A DNA stretch of 36,411 nt from a bacterium (GCA_021790005.1 JAJYIP010000002.1:1-36411); one strand, 5' to 3'. Counted from the stretch's first letter, positions 19,069 to 28,772 are shown. Translations and numbers: made by a program. The notes: generated by a model from the sequence alone, not told the origin.

Positions 19069-19145
19069 TGGTACGCCCGAAGGGATTCGAACCCCCGACC
19101 TTTGGTACCGGAAACCAACGCTCTATCCAGCTGAGCTACGGGCGC
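19069..19145 (-). tRNA. tRNA-Arg(CCG), CCA encoded
   Basis: Reverse complement GCGCCCGTAGCTCAGCTGGATAGAGCGTTGGTTTCCGGTACCAAAGGTCGGGGGTTCGAATCCCTTCGGGCGTACCA; loop TTCCGGT. Confidence 0.95.
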
Positions 19146-19244
19146 GCGCCAATCAAGTAAATTATATGCCATAGTCCCATTAGTCGGAACATTTTCCGGT
19201 TAAAAGCTTAACTATTATGGTTTGGCTAAGTAGAATCAATACAT

Positions 19245-20201
19245 ATGTCAGTAAAAGTAATACGTTTGATCATCGGTTGGCTTTGGGTATTGGACGGCTT
19301 ATTGCAATTACAGCCAAAGATGTTTACTTCTGCTTTTGCCGATAAGGTTATACTTCCCATGGCGATTGGTCAACCTATGGTTGTTAGCTTGCCCATTCAC
19401 TGGGTTGCCTCTCTGTTTCTGATTAATCCGTCGCTGTTTAATTCACTAATTGCCATAGTGCAACTAGCGATAGGCATATTGATTCTATTTAGAAAAACCT
19501 CGCAAAGTGGTCTATTGGCTGCTATAGTTTGGGGTCTTCTAGTATGGTCGCTTGGAGAAGCCTATGGTGGTATGTTGGCTGGAAATTTCAGTTTATTAAT
19601 GGGGTCGCCCGGTGCCGGGTTAATCTATGCAATTATCTCACTGTCTATATATGCTAAACGAGATGATGAAGTGCCATCTTTTTGGCTAACATTAGTTTGG
19701 TTGGGCGTTTGGCTGCTTGGCAGTATGAGTTTCGTATTAAACTTCCATTCATTGGGCTTAGTCGACGCGATGCTAACAGGTAATTTCAGTAACATGCCCC
19801 ACTGGCTAGCTTACATAAACAATTACTTCCACCTACTAATCGGATCATTAGCAAATCATAGAGTTGCTGTAACGAATAGCGGTATGGCAATGAAGATGGC
19901 TAAACCTATTAATTCTAGCTCGAGCTACTGGTTTATTATTGTATTTGCGCTGATTGAGTTATTGGTTGGTTTTGGTGTTTTGCTTAACAAAAACATAAGA
20001 AAGACGGCCGTAGTTTTAGGTTGTTTGATTCTGGTCATGTTTTGGCTTGTTGGTCAACGAGCTGGCGACTATTACACCGGTTTAATGACAGACCTAAACA
20101 CCGCACCTTTATTAATAATAATTGGTGCAGTGTTATTTAAAAATGACTATAAACAGTCATTGGTTAAATTTGGACAAGCTGTAAAGGATAAAATTATATA
20201 A
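19245..20201 (+). CDS. Polytopic membrane protein resembling an actinobacterial conserved membrane family (DoxX-like)
   Basis: WLWVLDGLLQLQPKMFTSAFADKVILPMAIGQP... LGEAYGGMLAGNFSLLMGSPGAGLIYAIISL. Confidence 0.6.
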   Translation: MSVKVIRLIIGWLWVLDGLLQLQPKMFTSAFADKVILPMAIGQPMVVSLPIHWVASLFLINPSLFNSLIAIVQLAIGILILFRKTSQSGLLAAIVWGLLVWSLGEAYGGMLAGNFSLLMGSPGAGLIYAIISLSIYAKRDDEVPSFWLTLVWLGVWLLGSMSFVLNFHSLGLVDAMLTGNFSNMPHWLAYINNYFHLLIGSLANHRVAVTNSGMAMKMAKPINSSSSYWFIIVFALIELLVGFGVLLNKNIRKTAVVLGCLILVMFWLVGQRAGDYYTGLMTDLNTAPLLIIIGAVLFKNDYKQSLVKFGQAVKDKII

Positions 20202-20227
20202 AGTAATAGTGGCTAGGTTTTTCGAGG

Positions 20228-20662
20228 CTAACTTTTATACAAACCTACCTCTGCTTTGGCAACACTACTCATTGGCGGGAGACTATCTATCGGCCACCAT
20301 TTTGCCTCGGCAATTTCTTTATGATCCAGTCTAAGCTCCGGTAGGTTAAGCAGTTTAGTATAAAAACAAGTACTATTGACTGATCTAAAGTCCGCACTGG
20401 ATTTTACGCTGCCAATTTCCACAAGCTTTACGGAAATCCCAAGCTCTTCTTTAATTTCTCTTTGTGCAGAAACGATAGCCGACTCGGAGCGTTTTTTTAG
20501 TCCACCTGGAAAATGCCAAACTTTACTATCTCCATACGTAAGACGGACCATTAAAAATTTATTATTATGTTCTAATATTACACCAACGCCATTAACTTCG
20601 GGTCTTGTGATGAACCAAAATAGCTTAGCCGGATAAAACAGTACCTTGTAAATAAGACCCAC
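20228..20662 (-). CDS. NUDIX hydrolase
   Basis: WHFPGGLKKRSESAIVSAQREIKEELGISV: Nudix box. Confidence 0.88.
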   Translation of the reverse strand: MGLIYKVLFYPAKLFWFITRPEVNGVGVILEHNNKFLMVRLTYGDSKVWHFPGGLKKRSESAIVSAQREIKEELGISVKLVEIGSVKSSADFRSVNSTCFYTKLLNLPELRLDHKEIAEAKWWPIDSLPPMSSVAKAEVGLYKS

Positions 20663-20669
20663 TATTTAG

Positions 20670-21215
20670 CTACTCATTTATCGATGTAAATTGATACCTT
20701 TTAATCATAGCCTGCATCACTAGAGCCATAGCTCCGGCTTGAATCTCGTTGAGCCCAATTAATCCGTGCTCGTCACCCGACCCTTCATTTAAAAAATCAC
20801 TTTTAGTAAGATCAGCTACGTCTTGATTGCGTAAAAATTCGGTGCCGAAAATTGCATTTTTGGGAGCCGCGATAATTCTGGCAAAACAAAAGTGTCCAGA
20901 TTTGTTGCCGTATATAGCCTCGCCATTTAATTCGAAGACCGATCTAATTTCTAACGTTTCTGAACCTAAAGTCTTATTGATGGCAAGTTTACCAAAATTA
21001 AATACTAGCTCCGTGGGGCTTGAGGTTAATGATGCGATTTCAGGTTGGCCCAATAAATTATCCAATAATTGTTGAGATGCTGTGTGGAGTAGCTCGTGTG
21101 CGTAGCGTGTTTGTTTAGCGTCTTTGGGTTTTGACCTGTTATTGTTCGGTATTCCTTCAACTAATATTCCAAAAGGAACTTCAACGGGTGTTTCTAAATT
21201 AATAACATTTCTCAT
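20670..21215 (-). CDS. Conserved-looking hypothetical protein (181 aa)
   Basis: Long ORF with clear amino-acid-composition bias; no recognised domain. Confidence 0.6.
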   Translation of the reverse strand: MRNVINLETPVEVPFGILVEGIPNNNRSKPKDAKQTRYAHELLHTASQQLLDNLLGQPEIASLTSSPTELVFNFGKLAINKTLGSETLEIRSVFELNGEAIYGNKSGHFCFARIIAAPKNAIFGTEFLRNQDVADLTKSDFLNEGSGDEHGLIGLNEIQAGAMALVMQAMIKRYQFTSINE

Positions 21216-21454
21216 TTAACGTATCCTTCGTTTATTTAGAAAAGTTCTTTACAGCTTTGATTTAATAATAAATAAAGCAAATAATCAATTAAGGACGATT
21301 TGCCACTATTGATCCTGTATGCTGGAAAATACTTACAAATTAATATAAGTAGTACTCCAATAGTTATAATCAATAAGCCTTCTTATACCATAGAAGATGC
21401 GAACAGGATGACGCATCAATTAATCAATATTTTCGATAGAGTTAGTTGTCCAAT

Positions 21455-21531
21455 TGGTGCCCCCTGCAAGATTCGAACCTGCGACCTCCTGTTCCGAAGA
21501 CAGGCGCTCTAATCCGCTGAGCTAAAGGGGC
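21455..21531 (-). tRNA. tRNA-Arg(TCG), CCA encoded
   Basis: Reverse complement GCCCCTTTAGCTCAGCGGATTAGAGCGCCTGTCTTCGGAACAGGAGGTCGCAGGTTCGAATCTTGCAGGGGGCACCA; loop CTTCGGA, anticodon TCG. Confidence 0.93.
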
Positions 21532-21715
21532 GTTTAATAATATTAACAGGACTAGGAGTGGCGACCAATATATTTACTGTTTAAAGATCAATATGAATGA
21601 TATGCAGTATATAATTGTACGGGTGTAGCCTCGACTCTTAACGTGATTGCATATCGTTAGGAGGCGATGTTATCAGCAAGAATTAAACCCTAGTGCGTTA
21701 TACTATTAAATTTGA

Positions 21716-22864
21716 ATGATGAAAGCTAAGAAAACAGATCAACGCATGACTTTTGCGAGTCCTAATTTTGGTACTAAACTGGCCCACAAGAAGGCCAGAT
21801 TGAGAAGTAGTGTCACTGCCAATGACGCAACTTCGCGCCAAGCCAAAATAAAAAGATGGATTAAGCGTACATTGTTCGCGCTTGTATCGCTAGTGGTTAT
21901 TCTGGTTCTGGTATTCGGTTTTAATTTCTATAATGCCATCGCCAAGTTGACCGGTCAGCACAATCCTATTAGTCTGCTATCCACTCTTACGCCCCAGTCT
22001 CTGAAAGAAACCCATGGAAGAGTCAATATTTTATTGGCAGGATATTCGGTGGGTGATCCACACCACGGAGGCGCCATGCTCACTGACTCAATTATGATTA
22101 TTTCAATTAACCCCAAAACTAAAGCCGGGGCTATTATAAGTGTTCCCAGAGATCTTTGGGTTAATATCCCGGGATACGGTCAATCTAAGATCAATGCTGC
22201 TTACGAATACGGACAAAGAGGTGGATTTAACAAAAAAGGTTATTTTCCGGGAGGTATGGGCTTGCTCGAAAAAGTTGTTGAACAGGATTTCGGGATTAAT
22301 TTCGACTATTACGCATTGATTAACTATGCTGCTTTCAAAGACGCCGTTGATGCCGTTGGTGGCATTAAAATAGATATTCAGAGTCCCGACCCAAGAGGTA
22401 TTTATGACGCCTACACTAATCTTAAATTGCCCAATGGTTGGGTGACACTAAACGGACAAGAGGCTCTTAATCTCGCCAGGGCTAGAGGTGATGGGCCTAG
22501 CTACGGTATTCTCAATAGTGACTTTACGAGGACGCAGCACCAACAGCAAATGTTAGTTGCGCTAAAAGACAAAGCCGCTAAAATGAGCTCGCTACTTGAT
22601 CCGATAACTGTCATTAAGTTAGTTAATGCCGTGGGTAATAACGTTATTACTGACCTAAGTGTCGGCCAAATTGAGTCGCTTTACTATGACACTAAATCCA
22701 TATCCAATAACAACATTAAACAGGTAACAATCAATAATTATAATGGTCAGAATCTGATCACTAACTACTATATAGATGGTCAGGATGCTCTAGTGCCGGC
22801 CGCCGGGACATTTAACTACAGTCAGATTCAATCAGCCGTAAAGAGTTTAACGAGCAGTAATTAA
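21716..22864 (+). CDS. LytR-CpsA-Psr family protein
   Basis: GRVNILLAGYSVGDPHHGGAMLTDSIMIISINPKTKAGAIISVPRDLWVNIPGYG...ALNLARARGDG; paralogous to the protein at 13152 but lacking the LytR_C tail. Confidence 0.9.
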   Translation: MMKAKKTDQRMTFASPNFGTKLAHKKARLRSSVTANDATSRQAKIKRWIKRTLFALVSLVVILVLVFGFNFYNAIAKLTGQHNPISLLSTLTPQSLKETHGRVNILLAGYSVGDPHHGGAMLTDSIMIISINPKTKAGAIISVPRDLWVNIPGYGQSKINAAYEYGQRGGFNKKGYFPGGMGLLEKVVEQDFGINFDYYALINYAAFKDAVDAVGGIKIDIQSPDPRGIYDAYTNLKLPNGWVTLNGQEALNLARARGDGPSYGILNSDFTRTQHQQQMLVALKDKAAKMSSLLDPITVIKLVNAVGNNVITDLSVGQIESLYYDTKSISNNNIKQVTINNYNGQNLITNYYIDGQDALVPAAGTFNYSQIQSAVKSLTSSN

Positions 22865-22911
22865 TTTTTTTGATTTGCCTTAAACTAAAAGCTTGAGCAT
22901 AATATTGCCTG

Positions 22912-24690
22912 ATGGGCAGAAAGACAAAAAAAGAGGTGGGTGCGGTCGTTAAGTCGCGTGGTGTCAGTTTTAGAGTCTGGGCACCTTTCGCTAATGCGGT
23001 AGGTTTAAGCGGTACTTTTAACGAATGGGGTGAAACCCCGATGGAAAGCGAAGGCGATGGCTATTGGTTTGTCGAATTGCGTGAAGCTGCCGTGGGTCAA
23101 GAATATAAATACATTATCCATAATGGCGATAAGGTTATTAAGAAAAACGATCCTCGATCCTTAACCATTACCACCCTTGCCGGCAATTCAGTAATTGTAG
23201 AGACCTCATTTGATTGGCAAGACGACAAACATGTCTATTGGCCGCGCGAAAAACAAATAATCTACGAACTGCATATCGGTACGTTTAATCGGCTCGATCC
23301 GGCGACGTCTGGAACTTTTGAATCGGCCATACAGAAACTAGATTATTTACACGATCTCGGTGTTAATACTATTGAGTTAATGCCAATTGGCAACATGATG
23401 GTTGAGCGAGAGTGGTGGGGATATACTCCGGAATATATTTATTCAGTTGAAAATCTTTATGGTGGTCGCTACCAATTGCTTGAATTTATAAAAGCGGCTC
23501 ATCAGAAGGGCATCATGGTTATACTTGATGTGGTTTATAATCATTTTGCTACCGACCAAGAGCTTAATATGTGGCAATTTGATGGTTGGAGCGAAAATGA
23601 TAAGGGTGGCATTTATTTTTATAACGACTACCGTAGCTCCACTCCATGGGGAGATACTAGGCCAGATTACGGTAGGCCGGAAGTACGCCAATTTATATTA
23701 GATAACGTCCGGATGTGGTTGTGGGACTGTCACATTGATGGTCTTAGAGTAGATTCTACAATCTATATACGCAATTTAGCCGGTCAAAATGATGATCCTG
23801 CTAATGACATAGCCGATGGCTGGTATCTATTGCAGCGGATTAATACAGTAGCCAAGAAAATTAATCCGCAATCTTTTGTTGTGGCCGAGGATATAGGAAT
23901 TAACGATTATTTATTAAAGCCTGTTAGAGAAGGCGGCGCCGCTTTTGATGCCCAGTGGGAGGTCAATTTTCCTGAAGGTATCCGGGCTGCCTTAAGAAGT
24001 AGTGAACCAGAAGACATCCATCTTGATACTTTAATTGATCAATTGAAGCGTCGTTTTGATGGTGATCCACTCCGCCGGGTAGTGTATATTGATTCACACG
24101 ATAGTGCCGCCAATGGATCGGGCAGATTCAGTGAGTTAATAGCACCCAAACGCTCAGGCGGTTTATTTGCTCGCGAACAGTCGGTTATTGCGGCTGCCAT
24201 TATCATGACTACGCCTGGAATACCGATGATACTGAACGGCCAGGAATTTATGCAGGGCGGGTCCTTTAATGACTGGCAGGGCCTTGATTGGAATAAGGTT
24301 GAAAAACATGCCGGTATCGTTGAAGCCTACAAGCACCTGATAGCTTTAAGACAGAATAGCTATGGTTTAAGTGCCGGTTTAACTGGTCCGAATATAGATA
24401 TATTTCATGTCGATCAAGTTAACAAGGTCTTGGTCTACAGGCGTTGGTTGAATGGTGGGCCGGGGGATGACGTGGTGGTTATGATTAATTTCAGCAACAT
24501 CGCAGTCGATAACTATGAGTTTTATGTGCCGGCCAATGGTATCTGGCGGGTCAGATTCAACAGTACCTGGAACGGTTATTCAGAAGACTTTAAAAACATA
24601 ATCGTTAACGATATCCCGGCTAATAATAATAAAGCGTCGTTAAATTTGCCGGCCTCATGCGCGTTGATATTATCTCAAGATGCAGTTTAA
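22912..24690 (+). CDS. GH13-family alpha-glucan enzyme with N-terminal CBM48-like domain (branching-enzyme/trehalohydrolase-like)
   Basis: FRVWAPFANAVGLSGTFNEW; GH13 regions DVVYNHF, GLRVDSTIYI, VVAEDI, VYIDSHDS. Confidence 0.85.
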   Translation: MGRKTKKEVGAVVKSRGVSFRVWAPFANAVGLSGTFNEWGETPMESEGDGYWFVELREAAVGQEYKYIIHNGDKVIKKNDPRSLTITTLAGNSVIVETSFDWQDDKHVYWPREKQIIYELHIGTFNRLDPATSGTFESAIQKLDYLHDLGVNTIELMPIGNMMVEREWWGYTPEYIYSVENLYGGRYQLLEFIKAAHQKGIMVILDVVYNHFATDQELNMWQFDGWSENDKGGIYFYNDYRSSTPWGDTRPDYGRPEVRQFILDNVRMWLWDCHIDGLRVDSTIYIRNLAGQNDDPANDIADGWYLLQRINTVAKKINPQSFVVAEDIGINDYLLKPVREGGAAFDAQWEVNFPEGIRAALRSSEPEDIHLDTLIDQLKRRFDGDPLRRVVYIDSHDSAANGSGRFSELIAPKRSGGLFAREQSVIAAAIIMTTPGIPMILNGQEFMQGGSFNDWQGLDWNKVEKHAGIVEAYKHLIALRQNSYGLSAGLTGPNIDIFHVDQVNKVLVYRRWLNGGPGDDVVVMINFSNIAVDNYEFYVPANGIWRVRFNSTWNGYSEDFKNIIVNDIPANNNKASLNLPASCALILSQDAV

Positions 24691-25310
24691 GATTTTGCGT
24701 TTGCTAGCGTGGAGCGTCTTTTCAGGTACCACCATATGATCGCGGCTACAATCACGATGCCAAACAGGGCACTAATAATTGTTGAGGACTTTGAGATGCT
24801 TTGCCAATTACCGGCTAGCGCTTGACCTATAAAAGCTAGTGCAAAAGTCCAGGGAATACTGCCAAGAACTGTAAATATGGCGAATTTAACTTGCGGCATT
24901 TCAGCTACTCCAGCCGGAAAGCTAATAAAAGTTCTGACTACTGGTAGAATGCGGCCGATTAGTACTGCCAGATCGCCTTTTTTGTTGAAAAATAGCTCAG
25001 CTTTATCCAGGTCTTTATGACGCAGCAACAGGTACTTACCCCATTTTTCTACCAAAGTGCGACCACCGGTTCTGCCGACCCAATAAGCGATGAAAGCGCC
25101 AATCAGGTTACCTAAAGTACCCAACAGGCCAACTGTAAGAATGTTAAGATGGGCGTTGGTGCCGGCAATGGCAACCCCGGCGGTTAAAGCGCCGCCGAAT
25201 ACCATTACAACTTCACTCGGTACCGGAATGCACGCCGACTCCAGTATCATTAATAAAAATATTGCCAAATAACCGTGTCTAGCTATTTCGGATACTATCA
25301 GATTTTCCAT
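24687..25310 (-). CDS. DedA-family membrane protein
   Basis: ESACIPVPSEVVMVFGG...GNLIGAFIAYWVGRTGGRTLVEKWGKY...GRILPVVRTFISFPAGVAEM; SD AAAGGAGG. Confidence 0.92.
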   Translation of the reverse strand: MENLIVSEIARHGYLAIFLLMILESACIPVPSEVVMVFGGALTAGVAIAGTNAHLNILTVGLLGTLGNLIGAFIAYWVGRTGGRTLVEKWGKYLLLRHKDLDKAELFFNKKGDLAVLIGRILPVVRTFISFPAGVAEMPQVKFAIFTVLGSIPWTFALAFIGQALAGNWQSISKSSTIISALFGIVIVAAIIWWYLKRRSTLANAKS

Positions 25311-25334
25311 ACATTGCCTCCTTTAATCTTATAT

Positions 25335-25949
25335 TTAATTGTCGGTACCGCTGCTATGACCATCGCTGCCTGACGAAGATGGTATATAGATTGGTGTATA
25401 CACAGGCGTGTAGACTGGTTTGTATATGATTAGCGGCGTGGTGTCATTTGTTGACTTATCGACTACCTGAAAGTCCGCATAAGGAAGAGAGGTGTAGTTA
25501 TTGGCATAAGCGACAATCCTGTAGATGCCGGGTTTATTAAATAGACTGGACCAAGCCGAGTAGTTTTTGGTGAGTGTCGCGTTCGGTGCTAGCTTGACTT
25601 GTTTTGGCTGGTTAGTACAAGCTGATGGCTTCGCTTTAGCAGTCATTGAAACCCACTGGTTATTAGTCCATTGATATACGTGAAAGGGCTGATTGGGGCA
25701 ATCAAACAGTAATGTTATGGGTGTATTCAGTCCGTTTTTAATAGTATAAGTAACCGTGTCGCCAACAGTATATTTGGTTTTTGACGTTGTAAGCTGGATT
25801 TGACCGGCAGCAAATTCAAGTGTATTGACTTTATTGGCCTGCTGGTACATTAATAACAGGAAAGCTATAAACAGAATTACATAGAAAAGGATTGTTAAAA
25901 TAATTCTTCTCGTCCGATGTTTTGCATAAACTGCTTGGGCCGAGCTCAT
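25335..25949 (-). CDS. Membrane-anchored extracytoplasmic protein, BsuPI/Ig-like domain
   Basis: N-terminal TM (IILTILFYVILFIAFLLLMY), beta-rich domain TYTIKNGLNTPITLLFDCPNQPFHVYQW, C-terminal VYTPVYTPIYIP repeats. Confidence 0.55.
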   Translation of the reverse strand: MSSAQAVYAKHRTRRIILTILFYVILFIAFLLLMYQQANKVNTLEFAAGQIQLTTSKTKYTVGDTVTYTIKNGLNTPITLLFDCPNQPFHVYQWTNNQWVSMTAKAKPSACTNQPKQVKLAPNATLTKNYSAWSSLFNKPGIYRIVAYANNYTSLPYADFQVVDKSTNDTTPLIIYKPVYTPVYTPIYIPSSSGSDGHSSGTDN

Positions 25950-26692
25950 GTTGTGCGGGTCTTCCTGCTTAACCTATAGATGATTGCGATTGCTACTACG
26001 ATGCCGAAAATTATCCATAAAACTCTGAAGATGCCATGAGCCAGATCTGTTCCCAGATACAAAGCGTGGAAAAATACGAATATCATAACTAGATAGGCTA
26101 AGAAGTGAATGGCTTTCCAGGTGTAGGGTTTCTTATCGATCCACAACAGAGAACTGATAATAATAGCCAGTAGGATATAAAATGCGAATATGCCGAGTGC
26201 TACATAAAGTGATCCCAAGTGATGACCGGCAATCGTTAAGTTTCGGTAATTAGAGGCAAATGGTACCAATGCGGTTGCGATTGTAAATGGCACATACTTA
26301 TCAAAAAGCAAGGCGGTAATGTGTACGATTACAGCAATGCCGAAGACTATAGCAATCGCCTTATGGGTAGCCCAAGCTGTTAATGGTTCAAGGATTCTGA
26401 AGGTATAGCCGGTGATTAAACCGACACCGGAAAGAATAAGGACTACTAAAGCAATTGCGGCCACAAAACCGGCTGCTCTGGTAATGTACCACGGCCAAGA
26501 TGCTTTAGCCCGGCTTTCCAGTCTTTGTTTTACACTCGGACCCTGCACTGCCGGCACTAGAATATCCGGCGAATTTGCGGAGATCGCACCGTTACTTGAC
26601 GCTGCTAAAGCCGGTGATGAGGTGAGCAAACCGGAAGTAATGACTATAGATAAAGTTATAGTCAGTATATAAAATATTTTTTTCATAAGCAT
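25946..26692 (-). CDS. Ferric-reductase-like transmembrane di-heme b protein with signal peptide
   Basis: Two His pairs in TM helices: THKAIAIVFGIAVIVH and IHFLAYLVMIFVFFH, spaced for bis-heme ligation. Confidence 0.7.
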   Translation of the reverse strand: MLMKKIFYILTITLSIVITSGLLTSSPALAASSNGAISANSPDILVPAVQGPSVKQRLESRAKASWPWYITRAAGFVAAIALVVLILSGVGLITGYTFRILEPLTAWATHKAIAIVFGIAVIVHITALLFDKYVPFTIATALVPFASNYRNLTIAGHHLGSLYVALGIFAFYILLAIIISSLLWIDKKPYTWKAIHFLAYLVMIFVFFHALYLGTDLAHGIFRVLWIIFGIVVAIAIIYRLSRKTRTT

Positions 26693-26700
26693 TACTGAAA

Positions 26701-27669
26701 TTATAGATTAGTATACAGACTTTCGTCTATATTAATATGCCTGCCTAATTTTATGGTGAATTCCTTATCTTTATCTGATTTGCATTGCAGTAAGGCATCG
26801 TTGATTCCTTGAGATTGTAGATAGTCGGCCGCTTTGGCCGATCCGGTGATGACGGCACAAGACGCTAAAACGTCTGCTTCAAGCGCTGATTTATCCGAAC
26901 ATACGGTCGCAAGCCTAATGTCCGTATCGGCCGGTCTGAGAGTGAGCGGGTTAATCAGGTGGTGCCAGACTTTATTGTGCTGTTTGCCGTGTCTTGCAGT
27001 CGTGCCAGATGTAGTAACGGCGTACTCATTTTGCGTCGGAACTAAAACCTTACCGATTATCTTGCTATCGTCATCGTTAAAACCGTCTTGAATATTAATG
27101 GACCAATTATCATGGTTGACGTCGGTGCCGCCGCAGATAATATCTCCACCCAACGAAAACCAATAGCCATCAACCCTACCGTTAACATCTTTAGACAACA
27201 AATCTGCTAAGTATCCCTTTCCGCAGCCGCCAAGATCAATTGCTGTCCGATAAGGAATCCTAATCCAGTCATAGTCAATTTCAAGTTCTACCGGACTTGC
27301 TACTGATTTATAAGAATGGTCGTCGACTTCATCGTCCTGGTGTCCTTTGACCATTGACTTGACGTAGCCCGAACTTTGCAAAGCCGGCAGTATGAACGGA
27401 TTAAACAACCCCTGGCTTTTGATTGCTATGGCTTTAGCGGCCAGCAGGATGTCTCTCATGTCTTGAGAAACGTTAGTTTTAGAACCAGCCATCCGATTGA
27501 TTTTGGATAATTCACTGGCTGGTAGAAATCGGCTGAATCGGCTTTCGAAACTGAATATCCTGTGCCAGAGTTGGGTATAAATTTTCAGAATAACCTTCTC
27601 GCTGTCATTTGAAACTATACTCAGTTGTATATTGCTGCCTAGAGCGACCTGTTCTTGGTAATACTGCAT
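26701..27669 (-). CDS. apbE: ApbE-family FAD:protein FMN transferase
   Basis: IDLGGCGKGYLADLLSK, WFSLGGDIICGG, YAVTTSGTTAR...HHLINPLT, CSDKSALEADVLASCAVI. Confidence 0.88.
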   Translation of the reverse strand: MQYYQEQVALGSNIQLSIVSNDSEKVILKIYTQLWHRIFSFESRFSRFLPASELSKINRMAGSKTNVSQDMRDILLAAKAIAIKSQGLFNPFILPALQSSGYVKSMVKGHQDDEVDDHSYKSVASPVELEIDYDWIRIPYRTAIDLGGCGKGYLADLLSKDVNGRVDGYWFSLGGDIICGGTDVNHDNWSINIQDGFNDDDSKIIGKVLVPTQNEYAVTTSGTTARHGKQHNKVWHHLINPLTLRPADTDIRLATVCSDKSALEADVLASCAVITGSAKAADYLQSQGINDALLQCKSDKDKEFTIKLGRHINIDESLYTNL

Positions 27670-27680
27670 TCGCCTTGGAG

Positions 27681-28772
27681 TTATGGAATCTTTGAAGGCC
27701 TGGTGGTTGGTGCGGGTGCATATATTGGGGCGAATGTCGGTACTGGGGCGCTTTGCGTTTGCGTGACTGCTGTCGAGCCCCCAGACGACGATACGGGAGC
27801 CTGATTGGCAGTCGGAGCGGTAATTACAGTCGGCGAAGGTGGTATGGTATTGACCAGTTGGTCGAGCTGTTTTTGTCTAACATTAGTAAGTAAAAATGGA
27901 GCGTTTTTGGTTGGAGCATCAGCCGTGGTTGGTGGCAGGGTGCGTAAAAGATCGCTGACCATGACAACAAAACTGCCAAGGACTATTCCTACGGCACCAA
28001 GTGCATAGGCGTTGGATGGCCAGCTACGCAAAATACTGGTTTGCTTTGGTGATGATTGCGTAAAAGCTTCAGTCAGTATCCTCTGTCTAGGAACGCCTTT
28101 CTTTTGGATTGTGGCAGACATTGCCTTCATGAATCCGGGAGGTCCGCAGATGAAGAATTTTTGCTTACTATAATCGCCCCCTGTCACCTTGTCCAAGAGC
28201 TCTTCATTTAATGATCCGGTTGTGACAGTTGCCGCTGGGAACTTATCTGTTGGCCCGTTCTTGATGACAAAAAGTGGTTTCAGATTCGGGTGCTGCTCGT
28301 GGATCTTTAAAAGCTCATCAGAGAAAGCGACATCATCTTGACTTTGAGAAGTATACAGAAGATTGACCTTATTATCTGAATTGAGTTTTGCCATGTGCCG
28401 TATCATGCTTATAAAAGGAGTGATGCCGATGCCTCCTGCCAAAAAAACCACATCGGTATCTTTGGCGACATCGAGTACGAAGCCACCAAAAGGTCCAACC
28501 ACGCTGACTATGTCATCCTTCTCTAGCTTGCTTAAAGCGTTGGTGAAGTGGCCCCGGACACGCATGCTGAACTGTAAAATATCTTGATCGGTTGGCGAGC
28601 TAACGATCGAGAAACACCTGGCTGCAGAACGTTTGTTCCTATGCATAAAGCTGATAGCGGCATATTGGCCGGGCTGAAAGGATAGCGGCCGCTCAATATC
28701 GTCGCGCTTTAAAGTCAACAATAAGGTTGAGGGCGTGATTTTGGTGCTTTCTTCTACTAAATAGTTGATCAT
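27681..28772 (-). CDS. Ferredoxin-NAD(P)H reductase-like FAD/NAD domain fused to a C-terminal TM and Pro/Thr-rich tail
   Basis: FQPGQYAAISF, RCFSIVSSP, VVFLAGGIGITPFISMIRH, FFICGPPGFMKAM; then ALGAVGIVLGSFVVMVSDLL TM and P/T-rich tail. Confidence 0.85.
   Translation of the reverse strand: MINYLVEESTKITPSTLLLTLKRDDIERPLSFQPGQYAAISFMHRNKRSAARCFSIVSSPTDQDILQFSMRVRGHFTNALSKLEKDDIVSVVGPFGGFVLDVAKDTDVVFLAGGIGITPFISMIRHMAKLNSDNKVNLLYTSQSQDDVAFSDELLKIHEQHPNLKPLFVIKNGPTDKFPAATVTTGSLNEELLDKVTGGDYSKQKFFICGPPGFMKAMSATIQKKGVPRQRILTEAFTQSSPKQTSILRSWPSNAYALGAVGIVLGSFVVMVSDLLRTLPPTTADAPTKNAPFLLTNVRQKQLDQLVNTIPPSPTVITAPTANQAPVSSSGGSTAVTQTQSAPVPTFAPIYAPAPTTRPSKIP

Noticed and set aside
21300-21512. 70-aa ORF 21300..21512 (+)
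   Set aside because: Runs through the tRNA-Arg(TCG) gene; C-terminus is antisense tRNA translation.
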